Of a DNA stretch of 64,000 nt, positions 1 to 11,557 are shown piece by piece; position 1 is the first letter of the stretch; the number at the start of each line of letters is the position of its first letter. The position numbers and the translations under genes were made by a program. The stretch comes from Chiua virens (lineage: Eukaryota; Basidiomycota; Agaricomycetes; Boletales; Boletaceae), in NCBI GenBank assembly GCA_019787685.1, contig JAHNUO010000014.1, positions 62,001-126,000 on the forward strand, given 5' to 3'. The notes beneath the pieces are model-generated. The model was not told the DNA's origin, did not search any database, and saw only the letters and a program-made list of their open reading frames with translations.

Positions 1-1022
1 CAGATGGTGTGGTCGATAATACATGTTTTTGTGCTCGATACTGGAGTCCAGTGATACGCCAATGGCGAACTACGGAGAGAGTCAGCGCATGAAAAAGGTA
101 AAATCGAAACAACCTTGCCTGCAGGTTGTAATGTTTGAAGTGAGCCCCCGAGATTGAGTCGTAGAGCACGTCCAAGAAGACAAGTCCCCATTCGAAGAAG
201 GCGTAACGGGTATATGCTATGAGAATGTGAATTCAATCCAATGACAGAGGAACAAGAAGCGTACCCCCGGGTATTCTCTGTACCTTGTGTTGTATGAAAA
301 AGTACACGAGGGGGATGATAGACGCAAAGAAGCTATGCCGCTGGTTAGCGACGACCCATTGATACGCGAGGCTACTTACGCTATAGAGGCGAATTGCCTG
401 TGAGAGTGGAGTTAAAATAAGCAGAGTTGCGGAAAATAATGCGATAGGAAAATAATGTGATACGAACCGTCTCTTCCTTACTTAGACGAGGTTCCAGCAT
501 CCATGGCAGATTGCACATGATGTACAATACCACGAGTACATCATGAGCATCATGGTTATCAGTTGACGTGATATACACCCAGCCTCCGCACGCGAGTGTG
601 CGAACGATGCCAGCAAGGTAGAGCCAAGCCGGCAAGGTTGAGTGAGACGTGCAGGTGATGAAGTACTGTAGAAATACAAGAGCGAGGCGGGGACCACTGT
701 TATTGCGATAAGGATCTGGAAGACATTGCACTCTGGATACCAGTCACCGATGCTAGGGAGGCATATGAGTAGGATGATATGGGTTGATAATTGATAATAC
801 CAACGTTGCAGAAACAGAGGGAAACCACTCTTCCGGATATCCTGCAATGCCATTTTCGACGATTTTCTCGGAGTGGAGTGCACAGCCGAGGAGGAGTGCG
901 GAAATAAACGCGGCAAAAGCAAGGTAAGTGTGGACTGCAGCGACATGAGACGCGTCAATGGTGAGAGGGCCAGTCTTCCTGTTCACAGGGGCTGACGTTG
1001 CGTGTTTTGTGCGACCTGACAT
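1..1022 (-). pseudogene. CWH43/Frag1-DRAM-Sfk1-like membrane protein, 5' part
   Basis: Seen: the spliced minus strand gives a hydrophobic protein whose first exon (805-1022) contains GYPEEWFPSVSAT. It joins across an intron (753-804) to IGDWYPE...FQILIAIT, then GPRLALVFLQYF, GGWVYITSTDNHDAHDV, FFIQHKVQRIPG and AYTRYAFFEWGLVFLDVLYD. Known: these blocks are the N-terminal Frag1/DRAM/Sfk1 region of fungal CWH43-type proteins, multi-pass ER/Golgi membrane proteins linked to GPI-anchor lipid remodelling and cell-wall integrity. The start at 1022 (MSGRTKHAT) precedes the first membrane segment. One base is missing near 682, between IAIT and SGPR, so the frame breaks there; this is a real frameshift or a sequence error. 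The gene runs off the left edge, so its C-terminal half is not visible. Identification is firm at family level; functional status is doubtful. Confidence 0.8.
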
Positions 1023-1095
1023 GAGCGAAAGCTGAGCGGGTGTTTGAGGTCAACATAATATTACATACCTAACTCGTAGTAACCTCGGTCACCCG

Positions 1096-1290
1096 ATGTC
1101 AGAGCGAAAGATACCCCACATACTCGTCACCCTCTTTACCGGATCTCTCGGAGCGGGAAAGACATATATCATCCTCTCGTTGCTTCCAAAACTTCCAAAG
1201 ATTACAAGGTCGTACTTCTCAAGAACGAATTTGGAAACATCGAAGGTGGGACTCTGAAAATCGCGAGCAACTAAGCTCGATGATCGTCGT
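1096..1290 (+). pseudogene. CobW/COG0523-type P-loop GTPase, N-terminal fragment
   Basis: Seen: from ATG 1096 the plus strand reads MSERKIPHILVTLFTGSLGAG and then KT, followed by LSLLPKLPK. After a one-base frame change it reads DYKVVLLKNEFGNIEGG, then stops within about 15 codons. Known: GSLGAGKT is the Walker A loop and KNEFG matches the next conserved block of CobW/COG0523 metallochaperone GTPases, which are about 350-400 residues long. Only about 65 residues remain; the CxCC metal motif and the rest are absent. It lies 74 bp from the divergent CWH43-like gene, so the two may once have shared a promoter region. Confidence 0.7.
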
Positions 1291-1430
1291 AAGCAGTCGA
1301 CAGTCAACTTGCAAAGCAATCCAGTTTGGCACCACTCCCTCAGGCTAGGAATGGCAAAGAGATCTCGAGAAGACCTTCCCGGATTCAGTCGTCTTCAAAC
1401 TTTTTCAGGTCATGATTCGCTCGCTCGACC

Positions 1431-2385
1431 ATGACACACACGCGCAGCAATTATGGCGCCGGCCTACTGCGATTCACGCAATTCTGTGATCACGCCAACA
1501 TCCCAGAGAAGGAACGCATGCCAGCATCACAAAAACTTATCTCGGCCTTCGCAGCCACGCACGCAGGTACCATCTCCGATAAAACCCTCAACAACTGGCT
1601 GGCAGGTCTCCACTTCTGGCACCTAGTAAACGGCGCCCATTGGTCTGGCAGCGACATGCTCCGCTCCGTCCGCAGAGGACTCGCCAAAATGGTCCCCCCA
1701 TCCTCCCGTCGCACCAAACGACCTCCAGTCACCATCGAAGCCCTCACCATCCTAACCGAGGCCCCAAGTCCATCCTCCCCCCTAGACATCGCAGTCTCAG
1801 CCGTCGCTCGCGTCGCTTTCTGGTCTTGATGCAGACTAGGTGAACTGATTCCACGCCTTTTCCAACGACTTCAATCCAGACAAGCGCGTATCCCGATCCA
1901 TCCTTCCACTCAGCGTGCGACATATACCGGATCAAACCAAATTCATCACCTTCCACATCCCTTGGTCCAAAACCACCCAAAAACACGGTGCGGACATCTC
2001 CGTCACCGGCCGTTCCCATTTGATCCCCTCAACGCGCTTCTATCCCACCAAACCATCAATCATGACATCCCAAACCATACGTCACTCTTCTCATACCGTA
2101 CGTCCTCTGGCTGGCTCTCCCTGACCAAATAGGTTTCCCAAACATGCCCGGACATGCCTTCCGCATCGGAGACACAACATAACTTCTCTTACAAGGAGTC
2201 AACCCGGATGTCATCGCTCTCCAATTAAAGGACGATGGACCTCCCGCGCCTCTTTAGAATACTGGCGACGCATTGAGACGGTCCTCCCCCTTTTTATTTC
2301 TTCCTCCATAGACACTGCACGGCTCAAGGACATTGACTCACTCATCGCTGATTACATTCGTCGCCACTGTCTTTCTTTCACATAA
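1431..2385 (+). pseudogene. Tyrosine recombinase (fungal 'DNA breaking-rejoining enzyme' type)
   Basis: Seen: ATG 1431 opens a frame with TRSNYGAGLLRFTQFCDHANI, a typical N-terminal core-binding domain. It hits TGA at 1827-1829 directly before CRLGEL. The product resumes in other frames with TFHIPWSKTTQKHGADIS, then GHAFRIG, then SRASLEYWRRIETVLPLFIS, and ends at TAA 2383-2385. Known: the Arg of CRLGEL, the H-x-x-R of HAFRIG and the Tyr of LEYWRR correspond to the catalytic residues of tyrosine recombinases. Such proteins are common in Agaricomycetes as Crypton- or Ngaro-related mobile elements; no reverse transcriptase is adjacent, so the class is undecided. At least one TGA, one TAA and three frameshifts make it dead. 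Length (about 315 residues) is close to complete. Confidence 0.8.
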
Positions 2386-2716
2386 CACCATTCCTTCTTA
2401 ATCTTCATCCGTCCAAGTCCTCTTCATGCAATCACTTATCCTTTGATCAAACAATATACCGATTTCTCATTCATGCACTTCCACTCGCATAGCTTAGGTG
2501 TGTGGCTAGGCCGCAGGCCGGGCCCTAGGTGGTAAGCTGCGCTTCGGATTGATCATTTCGTGCCCGTCTTCTTCCGCCCATCTCGAGCACCCCATCCGAC
2601 CTTCCCCGGCACTCAGAAGGCTAGGTCTGACTCTCCAGCCCATCTCAACCTTCTGTTTCGCCCTCGTCTCAGTTCGGTCATTCGTGGTCACGTGACCCAC
2701 ACCTTGCAGGCGATTC
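2386..2716. other. Intergenic stretch, nothing recognised
   Basis: No coding similarity, RNA gene or clear repeat is visible between the recombinase remnant and the first palindromic repeat copy. Short open frames on both strands look like chance. Confidence 0.5.
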
Positions 2717-2808
2717 GGCAGATTAGTCATTCAAAGGGGTCGCGACTCGCAAGCCGCGACCTGTCACTCGTGCGGACGCGGTAGACCCCTTCGCATGGCA
2801 GTGCTGCC
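2717..2808 (+). repeat. Dispersed short palindromic repeat, copy 1
   Basis: Starts GGCAGATTAGTCATTC, carries the arms AAGGGGTCG and GACCCCTTCGCATGG around an AAGCCGCGACC core, and ends GTGCTGCC. The same layout recurs at 7389-7467 (minus) and 58630-58693 (plus). Copy 1 has a longer loop than the other two. Length, hairpin and GGCAG/CTGCC ends suggest a MITE-like or other fold-back element. Confidence 0.7.
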
Positions 2809-2818
2809 CTGGTTACCT

Positions 2819-5137
2819 GGACTAGTCAACACCGGTGACCTTCTCTCCTGTATCCACCTCCCGGTCTGCCACTGTCTAACCTCTGACGACACCATCCTTG
2901 CTGTCCTTAAAACCCGCTTTCGCTCAGATTTACCCTACTCGAAAATAGGCACAACTCATCTACTCGTCGTCAACCCATACAAAACCTTCGCAAATATCAA
3001 TGACGCCAGCGACAGAGCATGAAGAACGGTCGCCATAAAGACACCAGTCTTCACGTTACCAGCTCAAGCCTCCTCCAACCTCGTCCCTATGAACTCACCG
3101 TGCAGATTTGCCTCCTTATGCCTCGCAAGAGACAGTCCCGCTCTGTCATTCTTTCATCACTGCGCCTTCCTTCCTTCCTTCACATTCATGTTCAGTGGAA
3201 TCACCGGCTCTGGAAAAACATCCACTCTACGCCTCCTCGTAGACCAGGTTCTATGGCTCTCTCCCATTCGAAGAAAGAGCTTCGCATGGCTAGCCAAGTC
3301 AAAGCCCTTCACACCCTGCTTGATGCGTTTGGAAACGCAAAGTTCATCTTAAATCCAAACGTATCACGGCACAGCTGTTATCTCGAGCTTCATTTCAACG
3401 AGCGTGGTCGCATCAAATCGGCTAAAGTTCTCGCGTTTGCGTTGGACAAGTCTAGACTCACTCGCCTCTCCCATGAGGAACGCACGTATCATATATCTTA
3501 CCAATTCTTGGCTGGTGCGGCACCGCAGGAGTGTGATTACTTCCACCTCAAGTACCCCTCCGAATATGCCCAGAGTCTTGGCCTCATCTAGTTGTTACCG
3601 TTTGCCCAGCGGACCTTTCAGCCATGACCTTATCGCCCTGGAGGAGGTGCGAGTTGCAATGCGCACACTCAGTTTCAAGCCAAAACACCTGTCCTCCATC
3701 TTTACCATCCTCGTTGCTATTCTCCTCTTGAGCAACATTCAGTTCGCAGAGGTGGCGCCGGGGATGTTTCCGCCCCCGTCTCAAACTTTCCTGTCCTCGA
3801 ACGTGTCGCCCGTTTCCTTGGTGTTGCCCCGCATGGCTTTGCGCAGGCCTTGACGAACAAGACGAACAATGTTTGCAAGGAGGTGTATACCGTCCTTCTC
3901 AGCGTCGAGCAGAGTGCGGTCCAACATGGTGCGCTTATGCGCGACCTCTACGCCATTCTTTTCGCGTATGTTGTCGAGACGGCAAACCGCAAGGTTGTTC
4001 CCCCAAATCGTGGCGTTCTTCCCACCATCCAGTTCATTGCCTTCGATTCCCCCGGTTTCCAGACACGTGGTCCCGTGGGTACCGGCTCAACGATGTTTGC
4101 AGGAACTGCTCCCCTCATCTCCGTCCTGAGCCTTTGAAAGCGGGTTTGATGAGTTTTGCGCCAACTTTGCAGACAAGTTGGTGCAATCCTACGTCTTATC
4201 CCCCACATTCGAGGACATCGTTGGCTATAACGGCCACATTGTTGGTGATGGGATATCCCTTCCAACGATTGCCATCGTAGGTGACTCGGCTTGCGTTGAG
4301 CTCTTCCATGGCTCCCAGCTTAGTGAATGTGCAACACACAAGCCTGGCGGTATCCTCGGCATCTTGAGCAAAGCATCCTTGCCATGCAGGCCAGGAAATG
4401 GAGGCAAGAAGGCGGAGGAACTTCATCAAGACCTCGTGTCCAGATACGGCGTTCATCCATCCTTTGTGGCAAGCCCTAGTCAAGTCAGCGAGGACGGCAT
4501 GAACCTATTCGGTATCAACTACCATGCGGGAGGTTGCACGTACGACATTTCGTCCTTTATCAAGAAAGACAGTGATATTCTTGACTTGGCCTTCGTAACC
4601 TCACCGCGTAACTCCTCGGATCCTTTCGTAGTGAAGTTGGTCTCTGGTCCTTTCCTTGTCGCTGAGAAGCATCTGAAGGACGAAACGACCATTGTTCAAG
4701 CTCAAGTGTTGTCACGCCCGCTTCGTCAGTTGACACCCATCGTGTCGCCGGATGGCTCGGCACCTACGTCCAACGATGAATATCCTCCCCTAGACCTCAC
4801 CAAGATATACTCCATCTCCACACAACTCAATTACACCCTCTCCGAGATTTTTATTTCACTTAACCGGACACGACTACGCACCATCTCCTGTATCCGTCCC
4901 AACGATTTCAACTTGCCCCACGCATTTGACAAACGTCGTGTCAAGGCCCAGATAAAGTCACTTCTGATCGCTGAAACTGCCGTGCGTCGCGGTGTAGAAT
5001 TTGTCGCTGACTTGGAGTAGAGTGCGTTTTGCGAACAGCACGTACCAACGATGCGTAGTTCGGATGCGGAACGTATCTGGCAATGCACAGCTTCGAATGG
5101 ATGGAAGGAGGGTGCACCCCATGAACGCGCCCTCGCA
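2819..5137 (+). pseudogene. Myosin motor domain of a class V-type chitin synthase
   Basis: Seen: the plus strand, read across at least five frame changes, gives LTSDDTILAVLKTRF, HLLVVNPYKTFANINDAS, the P-loop GITGSGKTSTLR (about 3195-3230), LLDAFGNAKFILNPNVSRH, LELHFNERGRI, QFLAGAAPQ, GFKPKHLSSIFT and TQLNYTLSEIF, then CIRPND and DKRRVKAQIKSLL. Known: this order (TNLVVVNPY, P-loop, NxNxSR, switch I-like, CIRPN, actin-binding end) is the myosin head at the N terminus of fungal myosin-chitin synthases, which deposit cell-wall chitin at growing tips. Only about 760 residues of motor remain; the cytochrome-b5-like and glycosyltransferase parts of the roughly 1,900-residue enzyme are missing. The remnant breaks off at about 5137, directly against a hydrolase fragment. 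Clearly dead. Confidence 0.85.
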
Positions 5138-5589
5138 TTGACCGGAGGTCGTACACTAGCCTATGCTACTTCCGGAAATGCATCCAGTACGACTGCCATT
5201 CTCTACTTAGACAGCGCCTTCACGATTGGAGAGGCATCCCGTGTTCCCCAGCCATCGCGTCAAAGAACGTCCGCTACGTGTGCCCCGCACTACCTGGCTG
5301 GGGAAACACCTCCCCACCTGCTCTGTCAACGCCATACATCAACTGACTTGCTGGCGATATGCCAACCACTCTCCTTGATCACCTCTACCCCGAGAACGGG
5401 CAAGACATCAAACTCTACGTCTCCGGGGGATCCTACGGGACGGTGACAGCCCAGATCCTGCACGGGGCTCCATATGATAAGTTCCCGTACGGGCGCTGCA
5501 TTGTCGAGGCACTCCTTGGGGAGCGCCTCCGCTATCACAAAGACTACGCAAAGTACATGGTGGGCATATCGGTGCTATGTGTCACTTGA
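5138..5589 (+). pseudogene. Alpha/beta-hydrolase fold protein fragment
   Basis: Seen: GRTLAYATSGNASSTTAILYL starts in one frame, continues after a one-base shift as PPAIASKNVRYVCPALPGWGN, crosses a TGA near 5344, and goes on as LLDHLYPENGQDIKLYVSGG with SYGTV to TAQILHGAPYDKFPYGR. Known: the small-GxSxG-small elbow (G-G-S-Y-G) holds the serine nucleophile of alpha/beta hydrolases, and ALPGWG resembles the oxyanion loop. The N-terminal 20-odd residues and the whole C-terminal half with the acid and His are absent. It abuts the myosin-motor remnant without spacer, pointing to a deletion or fusion breakpoint. Substrate cannot be inferred. Confidence 0.7.
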
Positions 5590-5885
5590 ACGATATCTGG
5601 GCAGAATTTCTAACTAGGGTAGAGTAGCTTCAGGATGACGCGTCGTTGTGACGGCACGCGTCCGAGTTTCACCATCTTTGCCTTTCATTTCTGTGTTTTT
5701 ATTGTGCATTCCGTCCCTTCGTTCTGAACCTGTATATATTAATATCAAGTCGCGGTTCCTTCATGTTCCTTGTCAAAATGGTTCTCGTGTTGTTACATCT
5801 GGCTAGGTATCGGATAACGAATTCAGAGGGTGTCGAGGCGTCACAACAGTCATGAATGCACTGGAGTGGATGAAAGTACGGTTAG

Positions 5886-7378
5886 TTAGTCACGAAGCTC
5901 CAACTCTCTTCTGATTATCTCCCGCGCTTCTCTAATCCTTCCTGCCTCCCGCTTGACTCTGCGGGGACTTCGAGTAAGTAGCTGCTCGGCACTGTCCAGG
6001 GGTGCTTTCGATCCAGGACTAGGTGGCAGGGCCTTTCCTGGCAACTTCGTCGGACTGTGCATACCATGGATAGCAGAACTCTCCACAGTGTCCGAAGTCG
6101 GCGCAGTCGGAGGTCGGCGCAGTCGGAGGCATCTCGAACCATTCATCTCCGTTAGTGTCAAGTTGTCGGAGGGACTCAGAGAAAGGGCAGAGGGTCGTCA
6201 GGAATTTAAGCGATTCAGATGCCTCCGACGTTGACACCAGTGCGGGTGACGATTTTATGGCAGCAGCCATGACGTCGCTAGCGGGAAGGGCTTTGCGTTT
6301 ACAGTTACCGGGTATCGTAGTCGTCGCACTAACAGCAGCAGTGGAAAAGGATAAGGTCACTGCACGAAGCACTGGTTTTTGAAGCTATACCTACATCTAG
6401 ATACATTCGGCGACGCCACCGAGCAGCAAGCAACGTCGCCAAATCTCTTCCTGACCTAATTTCTGAATATGATCTCTGGTCAGCTTTCTGCCTGCGACTT
6501 CAGCACTCTTGGATTTCGCCGGGATGGATGCCAGAGATTTAAGCCGAACACGCCCATATATTGCTTAGCGTCGAGGTGTGCTTGGTGTTGGAGGTGCAGT
6601 CTGAGCGTCGGGGCCTCTCTGGTGTGCGGGTGTCATAGCAAGGTCGCCTGGCCCTTTGGTGTCCAGACGCTTGCGAGTAGGTGTCTTTGGTGTGAGGAGT
6701 CCCGCAAGAGGATCTGCGGGCTTGTGACAAGAGGACGGCGTGCGCAGGAGGGAGGCAGGAGGCATGGATCAGGATGAAGGCTCGCGCGAGTGGGGTTTCA
6801 CAAGGGGGGAAGGGATGGGGAGTTTGCCGGTCAGGCTGGATTTGGAGGGCGAGGAAGGGCTGAAGAGAAGGATGTTTGCAAGAGTGGCTGCACTCTTTGG
6901 AGATGCAGATGCGGAGGCGCAAGTGAGGGCCAAAGGCTGGGCACTGTGAACGACGAGCTGAGGCAGATCTACTAGGGGCACGTTTGGAACCAGAGTGATG
7001 CCCGAAAGGTGCTGCAGAAGGAAAGGTGAGGGACGGAAGGGATGGAAGGAGAGGAGTATTGTTACCTCGACCCAAGATTCGAGCTTGGTCCGGAATTTAG
7101 CGCGTCGCTTGTGGGCATCCGCAGCCCACCTCACGACTGCAGCCATGCCACTAGCCAAAAGTGGTACCGGCTTCGATTTGAGTGCTCCAGTTACCGCTAA
7201 GGGGTGCGGGTGAGCGGGAACTGGCGGGTCAAAGTAACCGGTGGAGCAGAGAATGCCGGCGTCGACGCAGTGTCTCCGAAGATGGAGGAGGCTCATTAAA
7301 CTCAAAGCACGGCGAGTTGCTTTCAAAACCCCCTCTGATTCCGAGTCATTCTGGCGAATAGCGTTCCCAGGACACGCC
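5886..7378 (-). pseudogene. Unassigned minus-strand gene remnant
   Basis: I do not recognise this gene. On the minus strand, 7378-7064 is open and gene-like, ending LASGMAAVVRWAADAHKRR and then FRTKLESWVE before a plausible intron donor (GAG/gtaaca) and acceptor (ctgcag near 7011). Further coherent pieces are KPADPLAGLLTPKTPTRKR (about 6700), ASDVMAAAIKSSPALVSTSEAS (about 6270) and the basic C-terminal SPRRVKREAGRIREAREIIR, which ends at 5886. A 16-bp direct duplication (GTCGGCGCAGTCGGAG, about 6097-6128) shifts the frame between two pieces. These may be exons of one protein or chance. The upstream end is capped by palindromic repeat copy 2. No domain call is made. Confidence 0.3.
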
Positions 7379-7388
7379 TGGTCCGGAA

Positions 7389-7467
7389 GGCAGCACCACC
7401 ATGTGAAGGGGTCGATTGGTCGCGGCTTGCGACCCCTTCGAATGACCAATCTGCCTTGGTTGCTGCC
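7389..7467 (-). repeat. Dispersed short palindromic repeat, copy 2
   Basis: On the minus strand it runs GGCAGCAACCA, GGCAGATTGGTCATTC, then GAAGGGGTCG, AAGCCGCGACC and CGACCCCTTC, and ends CATGGTGGTGCTGCC. The 10-bp arms GAAGGGGTCG/CGACCCCTTC are perfect. The outer GGCAGCAACCA and TGGTGGTGCTGCC ends are an imperfect terminal inverted repeat. This is the best preserved copy. Confidence 0.75.
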
Positions 7468-7725
7468 CCGTGGGAACAGGTTTCGAAGCCCGCTGTGCGG
7501 TAAGACACCTAACCTCTGTTGTTTTCCTGCTTGTCAACACCGGCACTACTGCAAGGCGTCATTGAAGGCTTCCTAGCCCTAAAGGGCAGGGTCATCGTGA
7601 TGTGCATCGACGTGCACTCTTGCTTGTGAGAGCAGAGGCACCAGATGTATTGGCAGTACTATGTGTTGTTTTTTTCGCATGCTCGCCGCTTTGCTCCTTC
7701 ACTGCTCAGCTTCTCAACGTTCCGA

Positions 7726-8597
<872 letters not shown>

Positions 8598-8877
8598 AGA
8601 TCTGTCTTGGATTACTCGCTTTCTTATTGTATTATAATATTGGGTACTTGAATTCACTACTTTAGGAAGTTGGCATCTGTAGGACACCAATCACGCCCCC
8701 CCCAAAAAAAGTTACCTGGCGATAATGAATTTTGGCTGTGAGCTCGCCGATTATGGAAGGTTGTAAACTCGACTATGAAATTCTGGACATATGCTCACTG
8801 ACGTCTCGACGGTCGGCGTACTTGTATGTAGAGTACGTGTGAAACAGCCCCCGCGAAAAGAAGAAAGAGAAAAACTA

Positions 8878-10701
8878 TCATAAGATGTCACTGATCTTGT
8901 CCTCATCCTCCGAGTCGTCATCGTCTGAAAAGCTATTGACCCAAAGAGAAGGATCTACATTGATCTCGTTGTCAGCGTCTCCAATTTCTGGCTCTTCATC
9001 CAAAAATCTGTCGAGTTCCTGTATGTGCTCCACCTCTTGATGAGGTGGTGAAGTTAGTGTAATATATGGTATACGATGGCAATGTAACTTACACAGACCA
9101 ATGCCATTACCGACACCACCCAAGTAACCTGCTCTCTCATGTAGATCTTGCAAACCTTGTAATAAGGGTAGCTCATCGCCGATAGTACCCACGGCATTAC
9201 CATTTTCGTGTTCATCAAGAGCCTCAGCCATATCTTGATATTGGCGAATTAGACCCAAGAGTTCGAGGTAAATACCCCAAATAGATGCCCGCTCAACGGG
9301 AGGGCGACCCAGTTGGTTGTAGCACTGCTCGATGATGGTATCGAGAGATGCTGGCAGTAAGTCGAAAACTCGATGGTCACGATTGATGTATAGGTCGCGA
9401 ACGCAATTGACCGCATCTTGAGAAATAGCTACCTTAACATCGAGAGCGCCGTAGTCAGCTGGGCATCGGTGGATGAGTTCAGGTATGCCATGCGGGAGGA
9501 CCTTCAAATTGTATTTGAATAACGTTAACAATCATGAAAGCCAAGTAGCGTGCACCTTACCTTTTTTTTATCCTGACGTTTCCGGGTATTATTAATGCGA
9601 AACTGATAGTTGTCCAACTCGCTTTGGAGCCAGGGGATAAATAACCAATGGAAAGTCATTCTATTGCAGCCAGAGTCAGTCTCTTTGTGTACCACATGCG
9701 TTGACACGAACTTACAGTTGCAAAGTGTTGTGAGGATCATACCAACCCTCGACCACCCCCTCGTCAAGGAGGGCCTTGAAACCTGGAGCGAAGCGACGTC
9801 GAAGTTGGGACCAAGCAATCTCTGGCATAATATTCTTCTTGCTGCGCATCCACCGGCGTTGGACAAACCCAGTGAGCAACGGATCGTTCATCTGACGGAG
9901 CATAGTCTGTGCGTTTGCAACCCCAAAGTCCTCCGTCCCAGGATCACTCTGCGTGACCATGGGAATGACTGGAAATAGGAAGTTTCAGTTTGACAAGACA
10001 GTAGTGATGCGTGGATAAAGGTACTGGTACATCCAAGGTTCTCGACCGTTTCGAGGTAATAGGATAAAATTAGTTGTGGATTTCGATTAGAATGCCAAAC
10101 CTTCAACCAGAAGATACGGCCAGAGGAAGGGTTCAATGGCGGTGTGCAGTGCTAGACCAAACCGGAGCCATTTATCGTGCTGGTCGATGGTCCAAATATC
10201 ATTGACTCCAGCGGCCCAAAAGCGGCGACGCTGGAGCTGGTTAACCTTGCGCTGCCTCATCAGGTGAGGCTCATGCGTTGTGAAATATTCACGCATGACA
10301 CTTCTAGTACACGGATAAGGCCCACCATAATACCAACATTACAATACGTACTTTGAAACCAACATGTTGTGTTCGTGAAACAACAAGCTGATCATTTCGC
10401 GTATCCCTGCGCCAGGGTACATGGCACGGAGCTCAACCATGGCTGGGCGTATGCTGTCGGGAGTGTGTCCTTGTTGGCGAGTGCGCCGCAGTCCGAGTCT
10501 GTTCCGGATTTCAACAAATTTTGTCAATCTGCCATCGATATGAGTTGGCACGATCAGGATATTAGCGGAATACAGTTACCCAATTCCATATTCACTGAGA
10601 TTGATGACTTTCTGAAGTTTGGCGACAATTTGCCTGTCAGTAAGGCGAGCTGCCCACAGTCGCTGGATGTGCGGTTCGATTAGCTCAAGCGGAGCTGGCA
10701 T
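8878..10701 (-). CDS. Basidiomycete integrase-core-domain protein (RNase H-fold, TE-derived)
   Basis: Seen: exon 1 (10580-10701) starts MPAPLELIEPHIQRLW and carries an HTH-like LTDRQIVAKLQ. Exon 2 is 10352-10528; exon 3 starts at 10303. The product reads IDQHDKWLRFGLALHT, KVWHSNRNPQLILSYYLE, MVTQSDPGTEDFGVANAQ, RRWMRSKKNIMPEIAWSQLR, IPWLQSELDNYQFRINNTRK and LPHGIPELI, and ends in an acidic tail (FSDDDDSEDEDKISDIL). Known: IDQHDKW and TQSDPGTE fit the first two Asp blocks of an integrase (rve-like) fold; basidiomycetes carry many such genes with no long terminal repeats. Oddity: one extra C near 10128 breaks EPF-SGRI, so it is either a recent pseudogene or carries a sequence error. The last splice junction (about 9030-9090) is uncertain. 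I could not place the third acidic residue. Confidence 0.7.
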
Positions 10702-10890
10702 TGGAGTCACCTATCAGCCCCAGACATATGTATTCGGAACAGGTAGGTACATACGAGTGGCTTTGTTCTGATTGCGCCGCCTTCATTGCATAGTGACGGT
10801 GCGGCATCCACTAGCCTTGGCCTTGGGGTGTTCAACTCCTTCAAACTTTCACACGAATGCAGTGCCACCGATGGGCGTGGATGTCACTCT

Positions 10891-11406
10891 CCAATCCCAA
10901 AAAACTGCAAATCCTTTGCCTCGTGCACCTAGCAATGGGCCACCGTGCAACCCGTCGATCGACCAGCTACCTGAACCCCTCATCCCTGTGCCACCCCTCT
11001 CTTTGAAGTTCTTGTACACACTTGGCCTCAACTTGCTCTCCAGCACCGTGTACGTATTTGAGTCGCCCGCCCAAGCAAACGGCAGACCACTTTCAAATGG
11101 CCTGTTCTTCTATGCAAGCGCCGTGTATATGATGTACTCGCCATCTCTGACAACTGTCACAAACTGTGCATTGGGAAAATGAATCAGATTTGTCACAAAG
11201 ATATTTGCCGTGCTGAGTTCTTTGATCGAGAGAAGAAAGCGGTCTCACAGCGAACGGGGACGTTGCACACGTCCAGCGTCTTCATCAATGCACCTGTATG
11301 GTGGTTGTAGATGTTCACTGAACCATTGTAGAGGCTGGTGAGTAGCCAGGGCTCGGTAGGGTGAAAGTCGGTGCCTTTGACATGATCGGATCGAGAGAAG
11401 AGTTTG
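10891..11406 (-). pseudogene. SEC27: Coatomer beta'-subunit (SEC27/COPB2), internally deleted
   Basis: Seen on the minus strand: KLFSRSDHVKGTDFHPTEPW, LLTSLYNGSVNIYNHHTGAL and VPVRC, then within 15 codons a jump to ELSTANIFVTNLIHFPNAQF, VTVVRDGEYIIYTALA-stop, FAWAGDSNTYTVLESKL, VYKNFKERGG, GLHGGPLLGARG and FWDW. Known: the first block is WD repeat 1 of beta'-COP and the second lies after the first propeller, so by family layout roughly 280 residues are missing. Beta'-COP binds cargo dilysine signals on COPI vesicles and is essential, so a working copy must exist elsewhere. A TAG replaces the Trp of ALAW. The gene is dead. Confidence 0.8.
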
Positions 11407-11542
11407 CACTGAGATCGTGGTTCAGCTTGTATCATGGAGGTCATTATGCTTGCAGATACACCAAACGACACTGTTCTTGGGGGTAATGAAGGGTGGGATA
11501 TATGGTCTGCGTCGAAGATGGGTGTCGCGATGAGTGGACAGT

Positions 11543-11557
11543 TGGTCATTCAAAGGG
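11543..11557 (+). repeat. Partial copy of the palindromic repeat
   Basis: TGGTCATTCAAAGGG matches the left part of the 92-bp palindromic repeat (2717-2808) and then diverges. It may be the stump of a fourth copy. Confidence 0.4.
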
